Shown here: one piece after another, positions 52,201 to 63,833 of the stretch
Numbering within the stretch: the first letter of the stretch is position 1
Layout: each line of letters opens with the position of its first letter
Source: Closterium sp. Naga37s-1
Taxonomy: Eukaryota > Streptophyta > Zygnematophyceae > Desmidiales > Closteriaceae
DNA: 64,000 nt
Direction of reading: 5' to 3'
Assembly: GCA_947471745.1 (NCBI GenBank)
Contig: CANJKZ010000010.1
Coordinates: 2,327,501 to 2,391,500 of the forward strand
Translations under genes and position numbers: made by a program
The notes under the pieces: model-generated
The model's database searches: none
Told to the model about the DNA's origin: nothing
The model's input: only the letters and a program-made list of their open reading frames with translations

Positions 52201-53012
52201 TGACAACAATGGTGCAATCAAGTTGGCAAGCAAGAATACATGAGATGCTAGCATGCATGTCGGTCGACTGCCAGCGCAGCACGGTCAACCGAGTTCCAGC
52301 ACGACTTGGTTGATCGCGCTCCAGCAGTATACAGACGCGGCCCGCCAACGCTGCAAGTCCACGGCGTGCCAACGTTGCGAGTCAACGGAGTACCAATGAT
52401 GCTCCCACAGAACAGCAACGCACGTGCTTCGCGGGTGCTCGCAGATGATTGGCGTGCCGTGCCTTGTCACCTGCACAGCGCATACACCAAATCAACCTCG
52501 TGCTGACGACTCTATCTGATCAGCCACGTCGACCTCGGGATACCACCACCGAGGTCGGTCTCGCCAATACCACCTGGGCGACCGTCGCACTCCTCCGCAC
52601 AACCTCGTTACCCGGGTAACCTGGTCGACCGGGCAACCACCTCGTCGACCAGCTCCTCCTTGTGCCTGTCGACCTCACAGGTCGACAACCACCATCAGTC
52701 GACCGTCCCAAGTCGAACGCGCACCTAGTCGACCAGCCCGAGGTCGACCAGCATAGTTGCCAGCCGACCACGAGGTCGGATGCTCCAAGTCGGCATCACC
52801 AAGTCGACGCCCCCCCACAGGTCGACCTCCCAAGTCGACCTCCTGAAGTCGGCGCCCTGTCGAAGTGGGCGCCCATGCAATGGCCCCCGTGCAAGTCGAC
52901 CAGCCCTGTCGACCAGCTTGCCCACTGCTGCAGGTCGGCTGCACCCCTTACACCCAACCACGAGGTCGGCTCCGCCCAAGCGAGGACAGGGCCATCAAAA
53001 CTCCCGTTGACA
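52201..53012 (-). repeat. Candidate 3' LTR of copia K (about 812 bp), rich in GTCGAC
   Basis: On the minus strand it starts TGTCAACGGGAG after a GCGGTAGGGGAG tract and ends CCATTGTTGTCA. The middle (52490-52930) is packed with GTCGAC and GGTCG words. No second LTR is present to confirm the outer border. Confidence 0.55.
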
Positions 53013-53140
53013 CTCCCCTACCGCGTTCACACTTGGGTCCCCAGCCCGCACGGCAGCACAACTCGGAGAATAGCTCGTCTGCGTGCACACAATACACAGC
53101 ACACTGATCACCGCACCAGCCATGCAAGAGGGCATAGCAC

Positions 53141-54661
53141 CTACTGCTGCACGGCATCGTCGCCGTCGCCCACGTCGGCCAGGCGCACTTGGCCGATTGT
53201 GACGGAGCACCAGTTGAAGGCCGGATAGTGCGGCGCATTCGTCAGGAAGTCGGCCGGCTGCTCAGCGGTCGAGAAGTACTTCAGCGAAAACTTCTCGCGC
53301 TTCACCATGTGCTGCAGCCAGGCCTGTCGCCGCTCCATGTGCTTGAGGTTGCCCATCAACCCCATGCCCTCGACGACCATGATGGCCGACTTGTTGTCCA
53401 CCCGAAGCACAGCCGGCATACCAGGGTCCAGCTACCAGAATTCTGCAAGGAGGAAGCGAAAGCGGCGTCCCTCCTTGCCGACTTCAGTGGCCGCGAGACA
53501 CTCTAACTCGATCCACGACAGCGTCGCGCACTTAATGCGCTGGCTCGACTAGGAGACTGCGGCCCCTACGTAGACGAACACGTAGCCGCCCGTGCTCCTC
53601 CGGTTTTTGCTTGTCGACGGCGTCGTCAGCGTCCATGTAGCCGACCAGCTCCAGCGTCTCAGGTCCACCGCCGAACTCCAGGGCGGTGTCACGCGTGTTG
53701 GCGAGGCAGGCAAGGTAGCGGTCGACCTCGCGCCAGTGCTGGTCGCTCCTCACCATGAGGCTTCTCCCTAGCTTGCTGCAGGCGAAGCAATGCCCGGCCT
53801 CGTTGTCGTCGCCTCGAACTACAGCGAGCCGACCTTCTGCCGGTACTCCTCCTCCTCGCACCCCTGCAGCTTCTCGTCGTCGAAGGTGAGCTCGGAGTAG
53901 GCGTCGACCGAAACCAGCGTTTTTCGGGGTGCGCCCGGTCTGCTCCTCGTCGAGGAACCGCCTACGCAGCTTGTCGACGTAGCCCTGCTTGTGCAGCCAC
54001 AGCCTCCTCGCCGGCCTGTCGCGCACGATCTCCAGCCCGAGGTACTTTTGCACCAGCGAGATCTCGCGCAGCTCGAAGGCGGCCTCCTGGAGCTCCTTCA
54101 ATTCCTTCAGCATCTTGGTGTTGCTGCTGGCGGCGAGCAGATCGTTGACGTAGACCCGCACCCAGCAGGCCACACCGTCGCCGACGACTTAGAAGTAGAG
54201 CGTTGTTTCGACCTGGCTCTTCTTCCAGCCAGCGCCCAGCAGTACGCCATCGACAGCATTGTATCACAGCGGCGGCAACTGCTTCCGCCCATATAGGCTC
54301 TTCAGTAGTTTGCACACCCGGCAAGTCCCGTCGTTGAAGTAGTCTAGCTGGTACATGTAGAGGACCCGCTCGAGCTTGCTCTGCAGGAAGGCGTTTTCAT
54401 GACGAGCTGCATCAGGTTGAGGTCGAGGACGGTGCTGAGGAAGATCCTCAGTGTGACGTAGCTGCTCACCAACGCGTACGTCTCGTCATAGTCAGCACCA
54501 CACACCTGCATGAAGCCCTTCACGACCAGCCTCGCCTTCTCGGCTCGACGGTGTCGTCGAAGTGGTACTTCGTCGTCAGCACCCACCGGTTCTTCATGAT
54601 GTTCACCATAGGGGAATGACAACCTCGGCGTCCTCATCACCAAGCTCACCGACCTCGGCAA
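53141..54661 (-). pseudogene. RT and RNase H of copia K
   Basis: Pieces in shifting frames. RT N-terminal: KARLVVKGFMQVCGADYDET (54530), DLNLMQLVMKT. The catalytic box reads VRVYVNDLLAAS near 54150, where YVDD is required. LVQKYLGLEIVRDRPARRLW follows. RNase H: ELVGYMDADDAVDKQKPEEH, then VDNKSAIMVVEGMGLMGNLK, FSLKYFSTAEQPADFLTNAP and stop at 53141. The Asp to Asn change fits G to A at a CpG (GTCGAC to GTCAAC). Confidence 0.8.
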
Positions 54662-55022
54662 GCAAAGGAAGCGTCACCGTCGAGGTGTCCGTCGGCGGGT
54701 TGACCTGCGTCCGCCCCGTGCTCCGACTTCCACACCTCCAGCGACATTGTCTCATAGAACACCACGTCCGACGTGGTGACCACTCTGTTGGTCGGTGAGG
54801 TCGAGGAGCTCCCAGCCCTTGCTCTCCCTCGACATGCCAAGATGAAGGCCCCACCTGGCCTTCGGCTTCAGCTTCCCACCACGCTACTGCTCGGGGACCA
54901 GGAACTGCACCTTGCAGCCCCACACGTGTGCCAGCGACAAGTCGGGCTTCTTCCTGATGAGCAGCTGGTACGGGGTCATCCCTGGCGGCAAGGCCGACCT
55001 CTCAAAGGCAGTTGCACACCAC
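54662..55022 (-). pseudogene. Integrase C-terminus of copia K
   Basis: Encodes PPGMTPYQLLIRKKPDLSLA, HVWGCKVQFLVPEQ, a stop, then KARWGLHLGMSRESKGWE and VVFYETMSLEVWKSEHGAD in neighbouring frames. It is broken at 55022 by the E LTR fragment. Confidence 0.75.
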
Positions 55023-55456
55023 TGTTAAGAATTGACGACACAGCGTAGGTTTGAACGAACGGCACAATGGCAGCCACTAGAGTCTTAGAACACAAATTAG
55101 GAAGAGTTACAACAAATGCTTTGGTTCTTCATCATAAACTCATCCTTAAGTTCTTGATGGGTCTGCTGCACACACCTGCGACACGCCGAACCTTCCACAC
55201 ACGACAAAACAGAAATCGCGCGACACACACAAACAACAAAATAGAAACCGCGCGAGACACACAAACGACGACGTAGACACGTGACTAGCGATGACTCGCT
55301 ATTCACTTGACACACACATTCGACATCATGACTCACATTCACACACTATTTTAAGCATGAAATATATATTATCCCATGCTCTCATACCATTCCATGCACA
55401 CACGCATGCACGCACACGACAACAAGCCGAGTGCAAACCGTAGGGTTGCACCAACA
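55023..55456 (-). repeat. 3' LTR of copia E, truncated and internally deleted
   Basis: Keeps the TGTTGGTGCAACC start (plus strand ...CACCAACA at 55456) and inner parts, but lacks about 190 bp in the middle and about 180 bp at the outer end compared with the 5' LTR. A polypurine tract CCGAGGAAGAGTT lies at 55457-55470. Confidence 0.82.
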
Positions 55457-55484
55457 AACTCTTCCTCGGATTGTTGGCCTTATG

Positions 55485-56409
55485 ATCTGCTCTCTCAGTT
55501 CAGAGCAATCCCAGCCAGCTTGCAACACTTCCAATGCTGCTGCTCCACTAGCCTCTTGGTCATCATGTCTGCCGGCTGCCCCGTCGTCTTCGCGTAGTGC
55601 AGCTCTACTTCACCCGCGGCCACCATGCTCCTTATTCAATGCCACTTCACCCTCATGTGCTTCGTGAGGCCATGCAACACAGGGTTCTTAGCAAGAGCAA
55701 TGGCACCCTAGCTGTCATGGTAGAGTGGGGTAGGTCCTTGCTGCTCCTCCCCCAATCCAGCCAACAAACGCCGCAGCCACACAATCTCTCGTACGACACG
55801 GAAGAGTGCCATGTACTCGGATTCTACCGAGCTCAAAACTTGGTCAACCTGCTTCTTGCTTTCCCAAGCCATTGGGCCTCCATCTACACAACATATGAAG
55901 CCTCCCACACTTGTCATGTCCTCTGGTTCCGATGCATAAGAACATCTGAGAATGTGGTGAGGAACAAACGCCCGGGTTCAACACCATCCGCGCCCTTTTG
56001 GCGCCTTTGCGCCGCCGCCGAATATTGCAGCCCAACGGTCGCAGTTTGGCCAAGGTACTTGGTCACCCTCATTCTAGCTGCTACGTGCTCCTCCTGAGGG
56101 CATTGCACAACCCAAGCTAATTGCCCAGTAGCAAAGGCAACGTCCGGCCGAGTGTTTTCCGCCGCATACATGAGGCTGCCCACCAACATGTGAAAACGGC
56201 GCCTCTCCATTTTACCAACGCTCTCCTCCTCTGGTCCCTTCATACACTTGAACCCAGAGGGAAAGGGTGTAACCACATGGCCTTCACTCTGCCCAAAGTT
56301 GGCAGCCAGGGCCTCCAGGTACTTCCGTTGATGCACTCGCATGCACCGCTTCTCCAAGTCGCGTTCAATGTGGAGCCCAAGGTAGAAGTTAACGTCGCCA
56401 AGTGCCTTG
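55485..56409 (-). pseudogene. RNase H and RT C-terminus of copia E
   Basis: Runs from the solo LTR down to the end of pol: EKRCMRVHQRKYLEALAANF, CMKGPEEESVGKMERRRFHM, AENTRPDVAFATGQLA, DMTSVGGFICCVDGG, SSVESEYMALFRVVRE, GPTPLYHDS, then the end near 55490 (KLAGIALN-type, in decayed frame). A frame change lies near 55915. The upstream part of RT is on the other side of the solo LTR. Confidence 0.82.
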
Positions 56410-57284
56410 TGTTAGAGACGAAGGACAGAGTCTATGAAGATTAGGAGCCTAAATATCTCAAAATCGTTGGGCCTAGTTTCTGGACAGAAAAGTCGAGTTC
56501 ACAAGAAACGCCGTCGACGAAAAGTGCACCGTCAAAACTTCACCAAACTCAGATATATTGTAGCCCTAGTCCGTGGCTACAATTCCCAATTTGAATCTTA
56601 CGATAAGGTGAAGTATTTCTTGAGTTATGAATTTTGGCGCACTAGGGGTAAGCTGCCATAGAATCTTTACTCAATCACAATTGTCTCACAATTTTACAAT
56701 TAACCACACAAGAGAGTTAGAGTAGTAATTAACCAGGTGGGAGGGGAAGAGGAGGACGAGAGGGAAGGTCCCCAAGGAGTCCCCAACCAAGGAAACCCCA
56801 TTAGCACACCAAATCCCTTCCCTATAGGAACCCCACTTTTACTTTTGTCACTTTCCAACCCATGCCATCCACCTTGCCCAACTTGGCCACACTTGCCAAC
56901 CTGGTTTGGCACCTCCCAACCACTTGGCAGCATCTACAGTGATTTTGACGAATTTCCCAACCCCCAAAAGTCTATACCCCTTATGGAGTCAACACCACAA
57001 CTTCCCATAGTCACCACAACCAAATATCAAAAGCATACGAACTTCCAACGTTCGTAACTTTCTTGTTCGTGCTCCGATTGAAGCGATACTTGGTTCGTCG
57101 GAAAGCTCTTGAGCAGAGGATTCACTTCAGATATCTGCTCAAGCCAAATAACATTCACACACACTCAGAGAAACCAAACCGCACAAAACACAAATTCTTG
57201 CATACGCTCACACCACGCATGCAACGCACGAACACATGATGGGAGGCAGACAGACGTGAATGCATATGATTGCATCACACAACA
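56410..57284 (-). repeat. Solo LTR of the J family (875 bp) with TSD CCTTG
   Basis: Colinear with the J LTR (50835-51670). Plus-strand borders TGTTAGAGACG and CACACAACA. The direct duplication CCTTG is at 56405-56409 and 57285-57289, and the RT sequence of E resumes exactly. No internal J sequence is present, as expected after recombination between two LTRs. Orientation follows that of J. Confidence 0.94.
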
Positions 57285-58387
57285 CCTTGCATTTGAACTT
57301 GTCCTGGAGCTTCAGCATCACCTACTTCACAAGGTCAGAGGAGGGTGAGAATATGAGAATGCCATCCACGTACACCACCATGAAGCTCCTCTGCTCCCCC
57401 TCGCGAAGCATGAACAAGGAGTGATTGGCCGTTGAGGGAGAGAAGCCGATCTCCTCCAACACTTCGCGCAGCTTCAAGTACCATTGCCTAGTAGCCTGTT
57501 TCAGCCCCACAGAGGGCCTTCTTTAGCTTCAAAACTCTGCCACTACCATCATCAAACCCCTCTGGCTGCGCCAATAAAATCTCTTCTTCGAGGATGCCGT
57601 TGAAGAACGCGGTTGTCACATCCATCTGCTTCACCACCCATCCTTTGATGGCAGCCCCTGCGAGTAGGGTCCGCAGCGTCGTCGGCTTCACCACAGGAGC
57701 AAACAGCTCCTTGAAGTCCACATTCTCCTTCTGCTGGTACCCCTTGGCTACAAGCCTAGACTTGTAGCGCTCGATCTTGCCGTCGGCGTCCGACTTGATC
57801 TTGAAGAGCCACATGGACGTAATCGCCTTACGTTCCTCCGTTAGCTTCACCAATTCCCACGTGTCGTTCTCCTCAATGCTCTTCAGCTCACTCTCCATTG
57901 CCTTCTTCCACTTCTCTGCATCACTACTATCCAAGGCCTCCTTGAGAGTTGCTGGTTCCCCTGGCATCTCCACCGGAGAGAAGAATACGAACGCACATTC
58001 CTCGTAGTCACTTTCCTCGTCATATCCGACCATCATTGCCGCTCCAGCCAGGGCTGACTTGCCCTGCTTTCTCGGTGCATCATAGGTCAGCCTATAAGGG
58101 TCTTGAACTCTCCTCTTGCCCCTTCCTTCCTCCTCAGCTATAGGGACATATAGGCCTTGGCGTTGCTGTAGGGTGACTCGGATCCGTGGAGCACTCGTAG
58201 TGCGAGAAGGAAGTGTCGGTGCACGATCGCTCACTTGCTGCACATCCTCCTCTTCTTCCTCTGCATCCTTGGCCTCCTCTCCCCCATTCACAAGGGAAGA
58301 TTGCCTTGTGGTGGTGCTGCCGCTGCTCAGCTCCAAAGGCAACTCCACATGCTCCAAGCCGGAACTCTTCACCTCCCCAAACCATTT
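57285..58387 (-). pseudogene. RT N-terminal part and spacer of copia E
   Basis: 58387-57488 has EVKSSGLEHVELPLELSSGS, NRLTYDAPRKQ-type spacer, ATLKEALDSSDAEKWKKAME, MWLFKIKSDADGKIERYKSR, LVAKGYQQKENVDFKELFAP, VTTAFFNGILEEEILLAQPE. A frame change near 57500 leads to LKQATRQWYLKLREVLEEIG and MVVYVDGILIFSPSSD. The catalytic box YVDG has lost the second Asp (D has YVDD). Confidence 0.83.
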
Positions 58388-59385
58388 ACCTTTGGCTTCC
58401 TTCCGATCCACTCCACATAGGGCACCCATTTGTCTGCTCCCACATGAGTCAGGGCTCTGTTCTTGGCCACACAAGCGCTCCGAACCGCATCATACCAGAA
58501 ATAGTCGGGTAGCCCGGCTTCAATGAGCAACCCGCGTGCCGTCTCCGTGATTGTGCGGTTCGCTCGCTCGGCGATACCGTTCATTGCAGAGGAGTATGGC
58601 ATGGTAAGGAAGTGCCTTATCCCATTCTTCTTCAGCCACAATTCGAACTCCTTGCTCATGACCTCTCCCCCTCAATCGGTGCAGATTGACTTGACCAGCC
58701 GGTCTTGTTGCTGCTCCACCATCGGCAACCAATCGGTCTTCACCGTTTCAGCCACGTCGCTTTTCTTAGACAGCACATACACCCAAGTCATGTAGGTGTA
58801 GACGTCGACAATGGTGAGGAAGTACTTTTCTCTAGCAACTCCAAGCTTCAAGGGGCCCACCACGTCCATCACTACCTCATCAAGTGGTGCCTTAGCCGTT
58901 GCCTCCGAACTAGAGAACGGGAAACGGGTGAACTTGGCTTGCATGCACGTTGGGCGGCCAAATACCTCTTCGGGCTCCCCCTTCACACATATGCCAGCAA
59001 CCATCTCATTCTTCACTAGCTGCTGCAAGATGGGCAGGGCCACATGCCCCATGCGCCGATGCAAAGTCAACCAATCACACCCCCCCGTTGCCGAAGTCGG
59101 ATTGGAGAATGCCGTACTCGCAATAGTGCCCCACATGCTCTCTCCGTAGTCCTTCTCCACTGCTGCCTTGGAGTTCTCCTCACCCTTGTGATGCTTCTTG
59201 GCTGCTGAACCTCTCTCTTCGTGTTCACTGAGCTTGCTGGTCCCTCCAAGATTGCACTTCATGGACTCAATCTCCTTAGCGCGACCGTTCGCGCCATCGA
59301 CGCTACCAACCGCTTCACCCTTGGTGCTGACGCTTGCTGCCACTTGCCTTTCCCTAGGCAAAGGGACCACAGGAATCTGCCATAT
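58388..59385 (-). pseudogene. Integrase of copia E
   Basis: 59370-58672: YGESMWGTIASTAFSNPTSA, LHRRMGHVALPIL, MDVVGPLKLGV and SICTD followed by TGA, where D has CGA (again a CpG C-to-T change). In the next piece, 58659-58388: MSKEFELWLKKNGIRHFL, MNGIAERANRTITETARG, RALTHVGADKWVPYVEW. The D, D, E residues remain. After GRKPKV about 260 bp present in D (FGCMCMALVP to KAENEAKIGV) are deleted. Confidence 0.83.
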
Positions 59386-60894
59386 CTAATTGTAGACATC
59401 CCTATCCTCATGAAGGTCCCAAAGAACCCGCCCGCCAATCCTTGCGGTGTAGGACTTGACACCCTTCGAGTTCGTGTCCATGCCGGCCTTTTGCAATCGC
59501 CGCATGGAAATCAGGTTCTCAGCAAGGTTGGGCACCCAAAGGACGTTCTTGAGGCCCACCATCTTCCCATCAGCACCCTTAAACATGGCCTTGCCCATGC
59601 TTTTCACCTCTGCTCGCTGCCCCGAAGCCGAAGTGACATGCTTCACAGGTGACGATTCGAGTTCGGTGAGCAAGTCTGCACGAGGTGTCATGCTATAGGT
59701 AGCGCCGTTATTGATCACCCAATAGTCCACAGAGTGTAGGGTTGCCTTCCCCACAGCAGCAGGCTCCTCAATGCCTTCATCCTTTGCTTGCGTCAAGACG
59801 AAGAAGAAATGACCCGAAAAGTGATTATCGCTCGGGTCCTTGTCGTTATCACCGCCTTTCATGTTTGCAGCACCACCTCCGCGACCGCCACGGCCTCCAC
59901 AGCCTCTTCCTCTCCCTCCTCCTGCTCCTCTACCCTCTTGGCCTTGAGCAGGGGTTCCATCCTTCAGGGAGCTTGTAGCAATCGTGCCACATGTGTCCGC
60001 TCTTGTGGCAATAATGACATTCGCCGTCAAATCGGCCGCGACCTCGTCCGAAGCTCTTGTCGTCGCTGCCGTATCCGCCACTCCCACGGCCTCCATTGAA
60101 GTTGTTGCTGCCAAATCTGCCTCCCCCTCGTCCTCTGCCCCTTCCACGGCTGTACCCCCGGCCGATGCTTGCTGACCCGGCGCCATCCGCACTCGCCAAC
60201 TCACGGCGGCGGAAGCCTTCTTGAAGAATCGCCCGCTTCACGTCTTCGAGCGAAAGCCGAGGTAAGTCGCGATTTAGGTTGATGATCAGCGAGGACCATG
60301 ACTCAAAGAGTAAGGCCAGCAACTTGGTCTTCTTCTGGAGCTCAGTATAGTTCAAATCAGCTTATTCAAGCCGCGTGAACAAGTCAAAGAATTTCTGCAC
60401 CTCTTCTTCAACCGCTTCATTCTCTTCAATTCGTAATGTCGCCATTGCCGTTCCAACACCACCGCTACCGCCGCTGTTGCAGGAGCGTGTACACCCTTGA
60501 GAGAAGCCCATGCCTTTGGTCCCTTCTCGGGTTCACACTGGAATGGCTTGATGTAACGGATTTGGCTGCTCCCCAACGCTTGCCCTAGTAGGAGATAGCC
60601 TTGTGCGCTCTTCCGCACCCACAGGCTCTTCTCTGGGTCGTTCTCAGGACGCTTCTCCATTCCTTCCATCACCTCCAGCAGGTCATACTGGTTAAACATG
60701 TTCTCCATTCTGAAGGACCACTCAGCAAAGTTATCACCGTTGAACTTATCAAGCCCGAACACTCTTGGTTCATCCCTAGAAGGTCCAAGAGTAGGTTGCA
60801 CGGGCGCCATGGTTGAATCACGGAGTTGACCTTGTGCTTGGGGTCCTCCACTGCCTCCAGCACCTCTGTCACCCCTTTCTTCAGGTCCAGCCAT
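59386..60894 (-). pseudogene. gag and protease of copia E
   Basis: ATG at 60894 (MAGPEERGDRGAGG). The gag domain LDKFNGDNFAEWSFRMENMF is followed by a one-base deletion near 60427 and TAA near 60362. 60355-59930 carries LPRLSLEDVKRAILQEGFRR and the CCHC knuckle CHYCHKSGHMWHDC. Another shift near 59955 leads to the protease frame: the centre reads YWVINNGATYSM, with Asn-Asn for Asp-Ser, so the protease is inactive. TAG at 59386 replaces the GAG codon of D; the frame beyond leads straight into integrase, unlike in D. Confidence 0.83.
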
Positions 60895-60914
60895 CTTCGT
60901 AGCTGCTCCAAGGC

Positions 60915-60926
60915 GCTCTGATACCA
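60915..60926 (-). other. Primer-binding site of copia E
   Basis: TGGTATCAGAGC on the minus strand, two bases from the LTR. Confidence 0.88.
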
Positions 60927-60928
60927 AT

Positions 60929-61761
60929 TATTATAGTCACAGTAGTCTCCAATGTGCCCAAAACGAAAGATAGAGTGCACAGTCGGAGTTCTGCACAACG
61001 GCATTAAACGTTTATAGCATACCGGTCACAACTTCAAATGACCTGATTCAACTTGGATCTGGAGTGTCTTAAACTAGCCTACATTAGGCAATTTAGATCG
61101 CACAATTTTATTAAGAATTGACGACAAAGCGTTGGTTTGAACGAACGACACTACGGCAGCCACTATAGTCTTATAACACAAATTAGGAAGAGTTTCGAGT
61201 TGGGAATGACTCCCAGCTCCTACAAACCCCAAGAGCCGAGGTACATTGATGTGAAACAATGCCACACTGTCCCCGATCACGAAGGTTCTCGAAACTACCC
61301 TTCATAAGGGCCTACACCAAGTGAAATGTTCCACTACACAAAGTAATGCAACTATTCTCAATATCTTGAGGTGTACCCTTTTTTCGCGGGCTTCGCGATC
61401 ACTTGAATCTTGAAACCAAGGCTTTGGTTCTTCATCAAAAACTCATCCTTGAGTTCTTGATGGGACTGATGCACACACCTGCGACACGCTGAACGTTCCA
61501 CACACGACAAAACAGAAACTGCGCGACATACACAAACGACGAAATAGAAACCACGCGAGACACACAAACGACGACGTAGACACGTGACTAGAGAGGACTC
61601 GCTATTCACTTGACTCACACATTCGACATCATGACTCAACATTCACACACTATTATAAGCATGAAATATATAGTATCCCATGCCCTCATACCATTCCATG
61701 CATACACACATCCATGCACACGGACAACAAGCCGAGTACAGACCGTAGGGTTGCACCAACA
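60929..61761 (-). repeat. 5' LTR of copia E (833 bp)
   Basis: D-family LTR; starts TGTTGGTGCAACC (plus-strand end ...CACCAACA) and ends TATAATA, so the terminal CA is mutated. Clearly more diverged from D than the two D LTRs are from each other. Confidence 0.88.
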
Positions 61762-62642
61762 TCGTCGGCGTCGGAGCCAGCTCCCAAGTGCCCATGGTGA
61801 AGGCAGCTGGCGGTAGGCAGGCGTGGAAGCTCAGCTGCTCTGGTGGCCGTCGAGCTCGACCTGTGCGTCGCAGCTCAGGCTTCGTGATCGGCACTTCCAC
61901 CACGTCGCTTTCGGTGGACTCCTCACCCGCCGACTGCTCCCTTTCCTTGTCGACGTCCTCGTCATCGACCAGCTGCTTCGACCCATCGTCCGGCTGCTCG
62001 TCTGCTTCTCACTTCGACAGCTCCCCTGTCGACCGCCCTGGCTGCTGCTCCCCTGTCGGCTGCACCGCTGCTGTTGCCTCCTGTTTGACCGGCTCCCCTG
62101 TCTGCTGCTCCCCTGTCGCCGACGGCTTCCCATCCTGGTCGACGAGCTTGGCGCCTTGTCGACCGCCGGCGATGCCATGGGCCGGCGCCACAGGCGATGC
62201 CTCAAGGCTCCCCTCATTGTCGGTGGTCGACACAGGTGCCGACCCAGGCCGATCTGCAACGGGGACCGGAGGAGCAAGGACAGGGGGAGGGGGAAGAACC
62301 TCCACAATATCCTCAACAGTAGGTCGACTTCGGCGAGCAACGGAATCGTCGCCGTCGAGGTGTCCGTCGGCGGGTGCGCCTGCGTCCGCTCCAACGCCGG
62401 CCCATACTTCGCCTTCCACACCTCAAGCGACAGCGTCTCGTAGAAGATCACCTCGACCGACGTGACCACCTTGTTGTCGGTCAGGTCGAGCACCTCCCAG
62501 CCCTTGCACTACGGCAACACACCCAGGTGAAGCCCCCAGCGAGCCTTCGGCGCCAGCTTCCCACCGCGCTGCTGCTCAGGAACCATGAACTGCACCATGC
62601 AACCCCACACCCGCCCCAGCGTGAGGTCGGGCTTCGTCCCGG
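61762..62642 (-). pseudogene. Integrase C-terminus and spacer of copia L
   Basis: After PPGTTPY a TAG replaces the Gln codon found in K. In-frame beyond: LLTGTKPDLTLGRVWGCMVQ, RWGLHLGVLP, stop, then LDLTDNKVVTSVEVIFYETL and SLEVWKAKYGPALERTQAHP. The rest is a Ser/Arg/Gln-rich spacer with many GTCGAC words on the DNA level. No RT follows because E begins at 61761. Confidence 0.75.
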
Positions 62643-63833
62643 TCAGCAGCTAGTACGGAGTCGTCCCCGGCGGCGTCGTCGACCGCTCCAAGCAGTTGCG
62701 CACCCAGACAACTTGTCGTAGAGCAAGGTGCCACCAGTGATGCTGCACACCCATGTGCAGCAGGTGGAGCAGCATCGTCCGCACGGACTCGACAATCGTG
62801 CGCATCTCCCGCTCAGCCATCCCATTCTGCTGCGGAGTGTAGGGCACGTTAGGTCGTGGACGATGCCCTTCCCGTCGACGAAGTCGGTGAACGCCTTGCC
62901 GAGGAACTCCCCTCCTCGATCGGAACGAAGCGACAGCACCGACTTCTTCGTCTGCCGTTCGACAAGCACCAGCCACTTCTCGAACTCCCGCAGCACGCCG
63001 CTCTTCTTAGCGACCGGCATTGCCCACACGAACCGAGTATGGCGATCCTTCAGCAGCAGGAAGTACAAGCTGCCATCCTTGGCAACCACCCAAAATGGCC
63101 CGCACAAGTCAATGTGCACGACAGCCAATGCTTCCTCAGCGTCCGAGCCCTTGTCGGAGAAGGTGTGCCGCGCCAGCTTCCCTCCCACGCACGAGACACA
63201 CGACGGATCTGCTCCGGTCGACGGCGTGATGTCGAGCCCAACAGCAACTTCATGCTTCGCCGAGCTCTTGATCGTGTCGACGCCGACGTGCGCGAGTCTC
63301 GCATGCAGCCGATCAGGGGTCGACTTCGTCGTCGAGACGATCGTCCGCAGAGCCACCACCTCGGTCGACTGCGACTGCGTTGAGCAGGGGCAAAGGTCGG
63401 TGCAGAGGATTCGTCCGGTGTAGCGTGCTCGACCGAGCACCTCCCCGGTCGCAGCGACGAGCAGCATCTCGTCGCCATCGCCGTGCAGCAGCACTCCGCT
63501 CTCCTTCAGCTGGCCAGCAGACAGCAGGTTTGCCTGTACGCCCGGAACGTAGAGTTCGTCAGGGATGAGGACCTTCTTCCTGGCCTCCCCTTGCAGAGCG
63601 ACGGTTCCGCGACCCTCGACAGACTGCAATGCCCCGTTGAACCCACGCACGTGCTTCACCCCGACGCTCGGCCCCATGTCGACGAAGACCGACTTCGTCC
63701 CCATCAGGTGGTGGGAGCACCCGCTGTCGAGCAGCACCGCCATCGGGTTGGCCTGCACAGCTGCCGCCACTGCCTGGAAGTCCTCGCCAGCCTCCGGCGC
63801 CAGCGAGACCGTCGGCTCCACCACGCCGACCAT
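62643..63833 (-). pseudogene. Protease and integrase of copia L
   Basis: Protease centre VLLDSGCSHHLMGT (DSGC). Then VKHVRGFNGALQSVEGRGTV, LYVPGVQANLLSAGQLKESG. Integrase zinc region: LHARLAHVGVDTI, CVSCVGGKLARHTF. Core: VHIDLCGPFWVVAKDGSLYF, KDRHTRFVWAMP, SLRSDRGGEFLGKAF. A one-base shift near 62848 moves the Glu segment PYTPQQNGMAEREM and what follows (HLLHMGVQHHWWHLAL) to the next frame (62976-62650). The residues of the D, D, E triad are all encoded. Confidence 0.85.

Larger units (their letters stand above)
52201..55022 (-). mobile_element. Ty1/copia element K, 5' half lost
   Basis: Minus-strand copia: candidate 3' LTR, RNase H, RT and the integrase C-terminus. It ends at the truncated LTR of E. 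It is the same family as L: both share the stretch PYQLL to FYETxSLEVWK at 54650-55018 and 62300-62713, so they are two copies and not halves of one. Confidence 0.82.
55023..61761 (-). mobile_element. Ty1/copia element E (D family), decayed
   Basis: Minus-strand relative of D: 5' LTR at 60929-61761, primer site, gag, protease, integrase, RT and RNase H, 3' LTR truncated at 55023. An 875-bp solo LTR sits in RT. It has frameshifts, stops, a deletion of about 260 bp after the integrase core, and mutated protease and RT centres. Confidence 0.93.
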
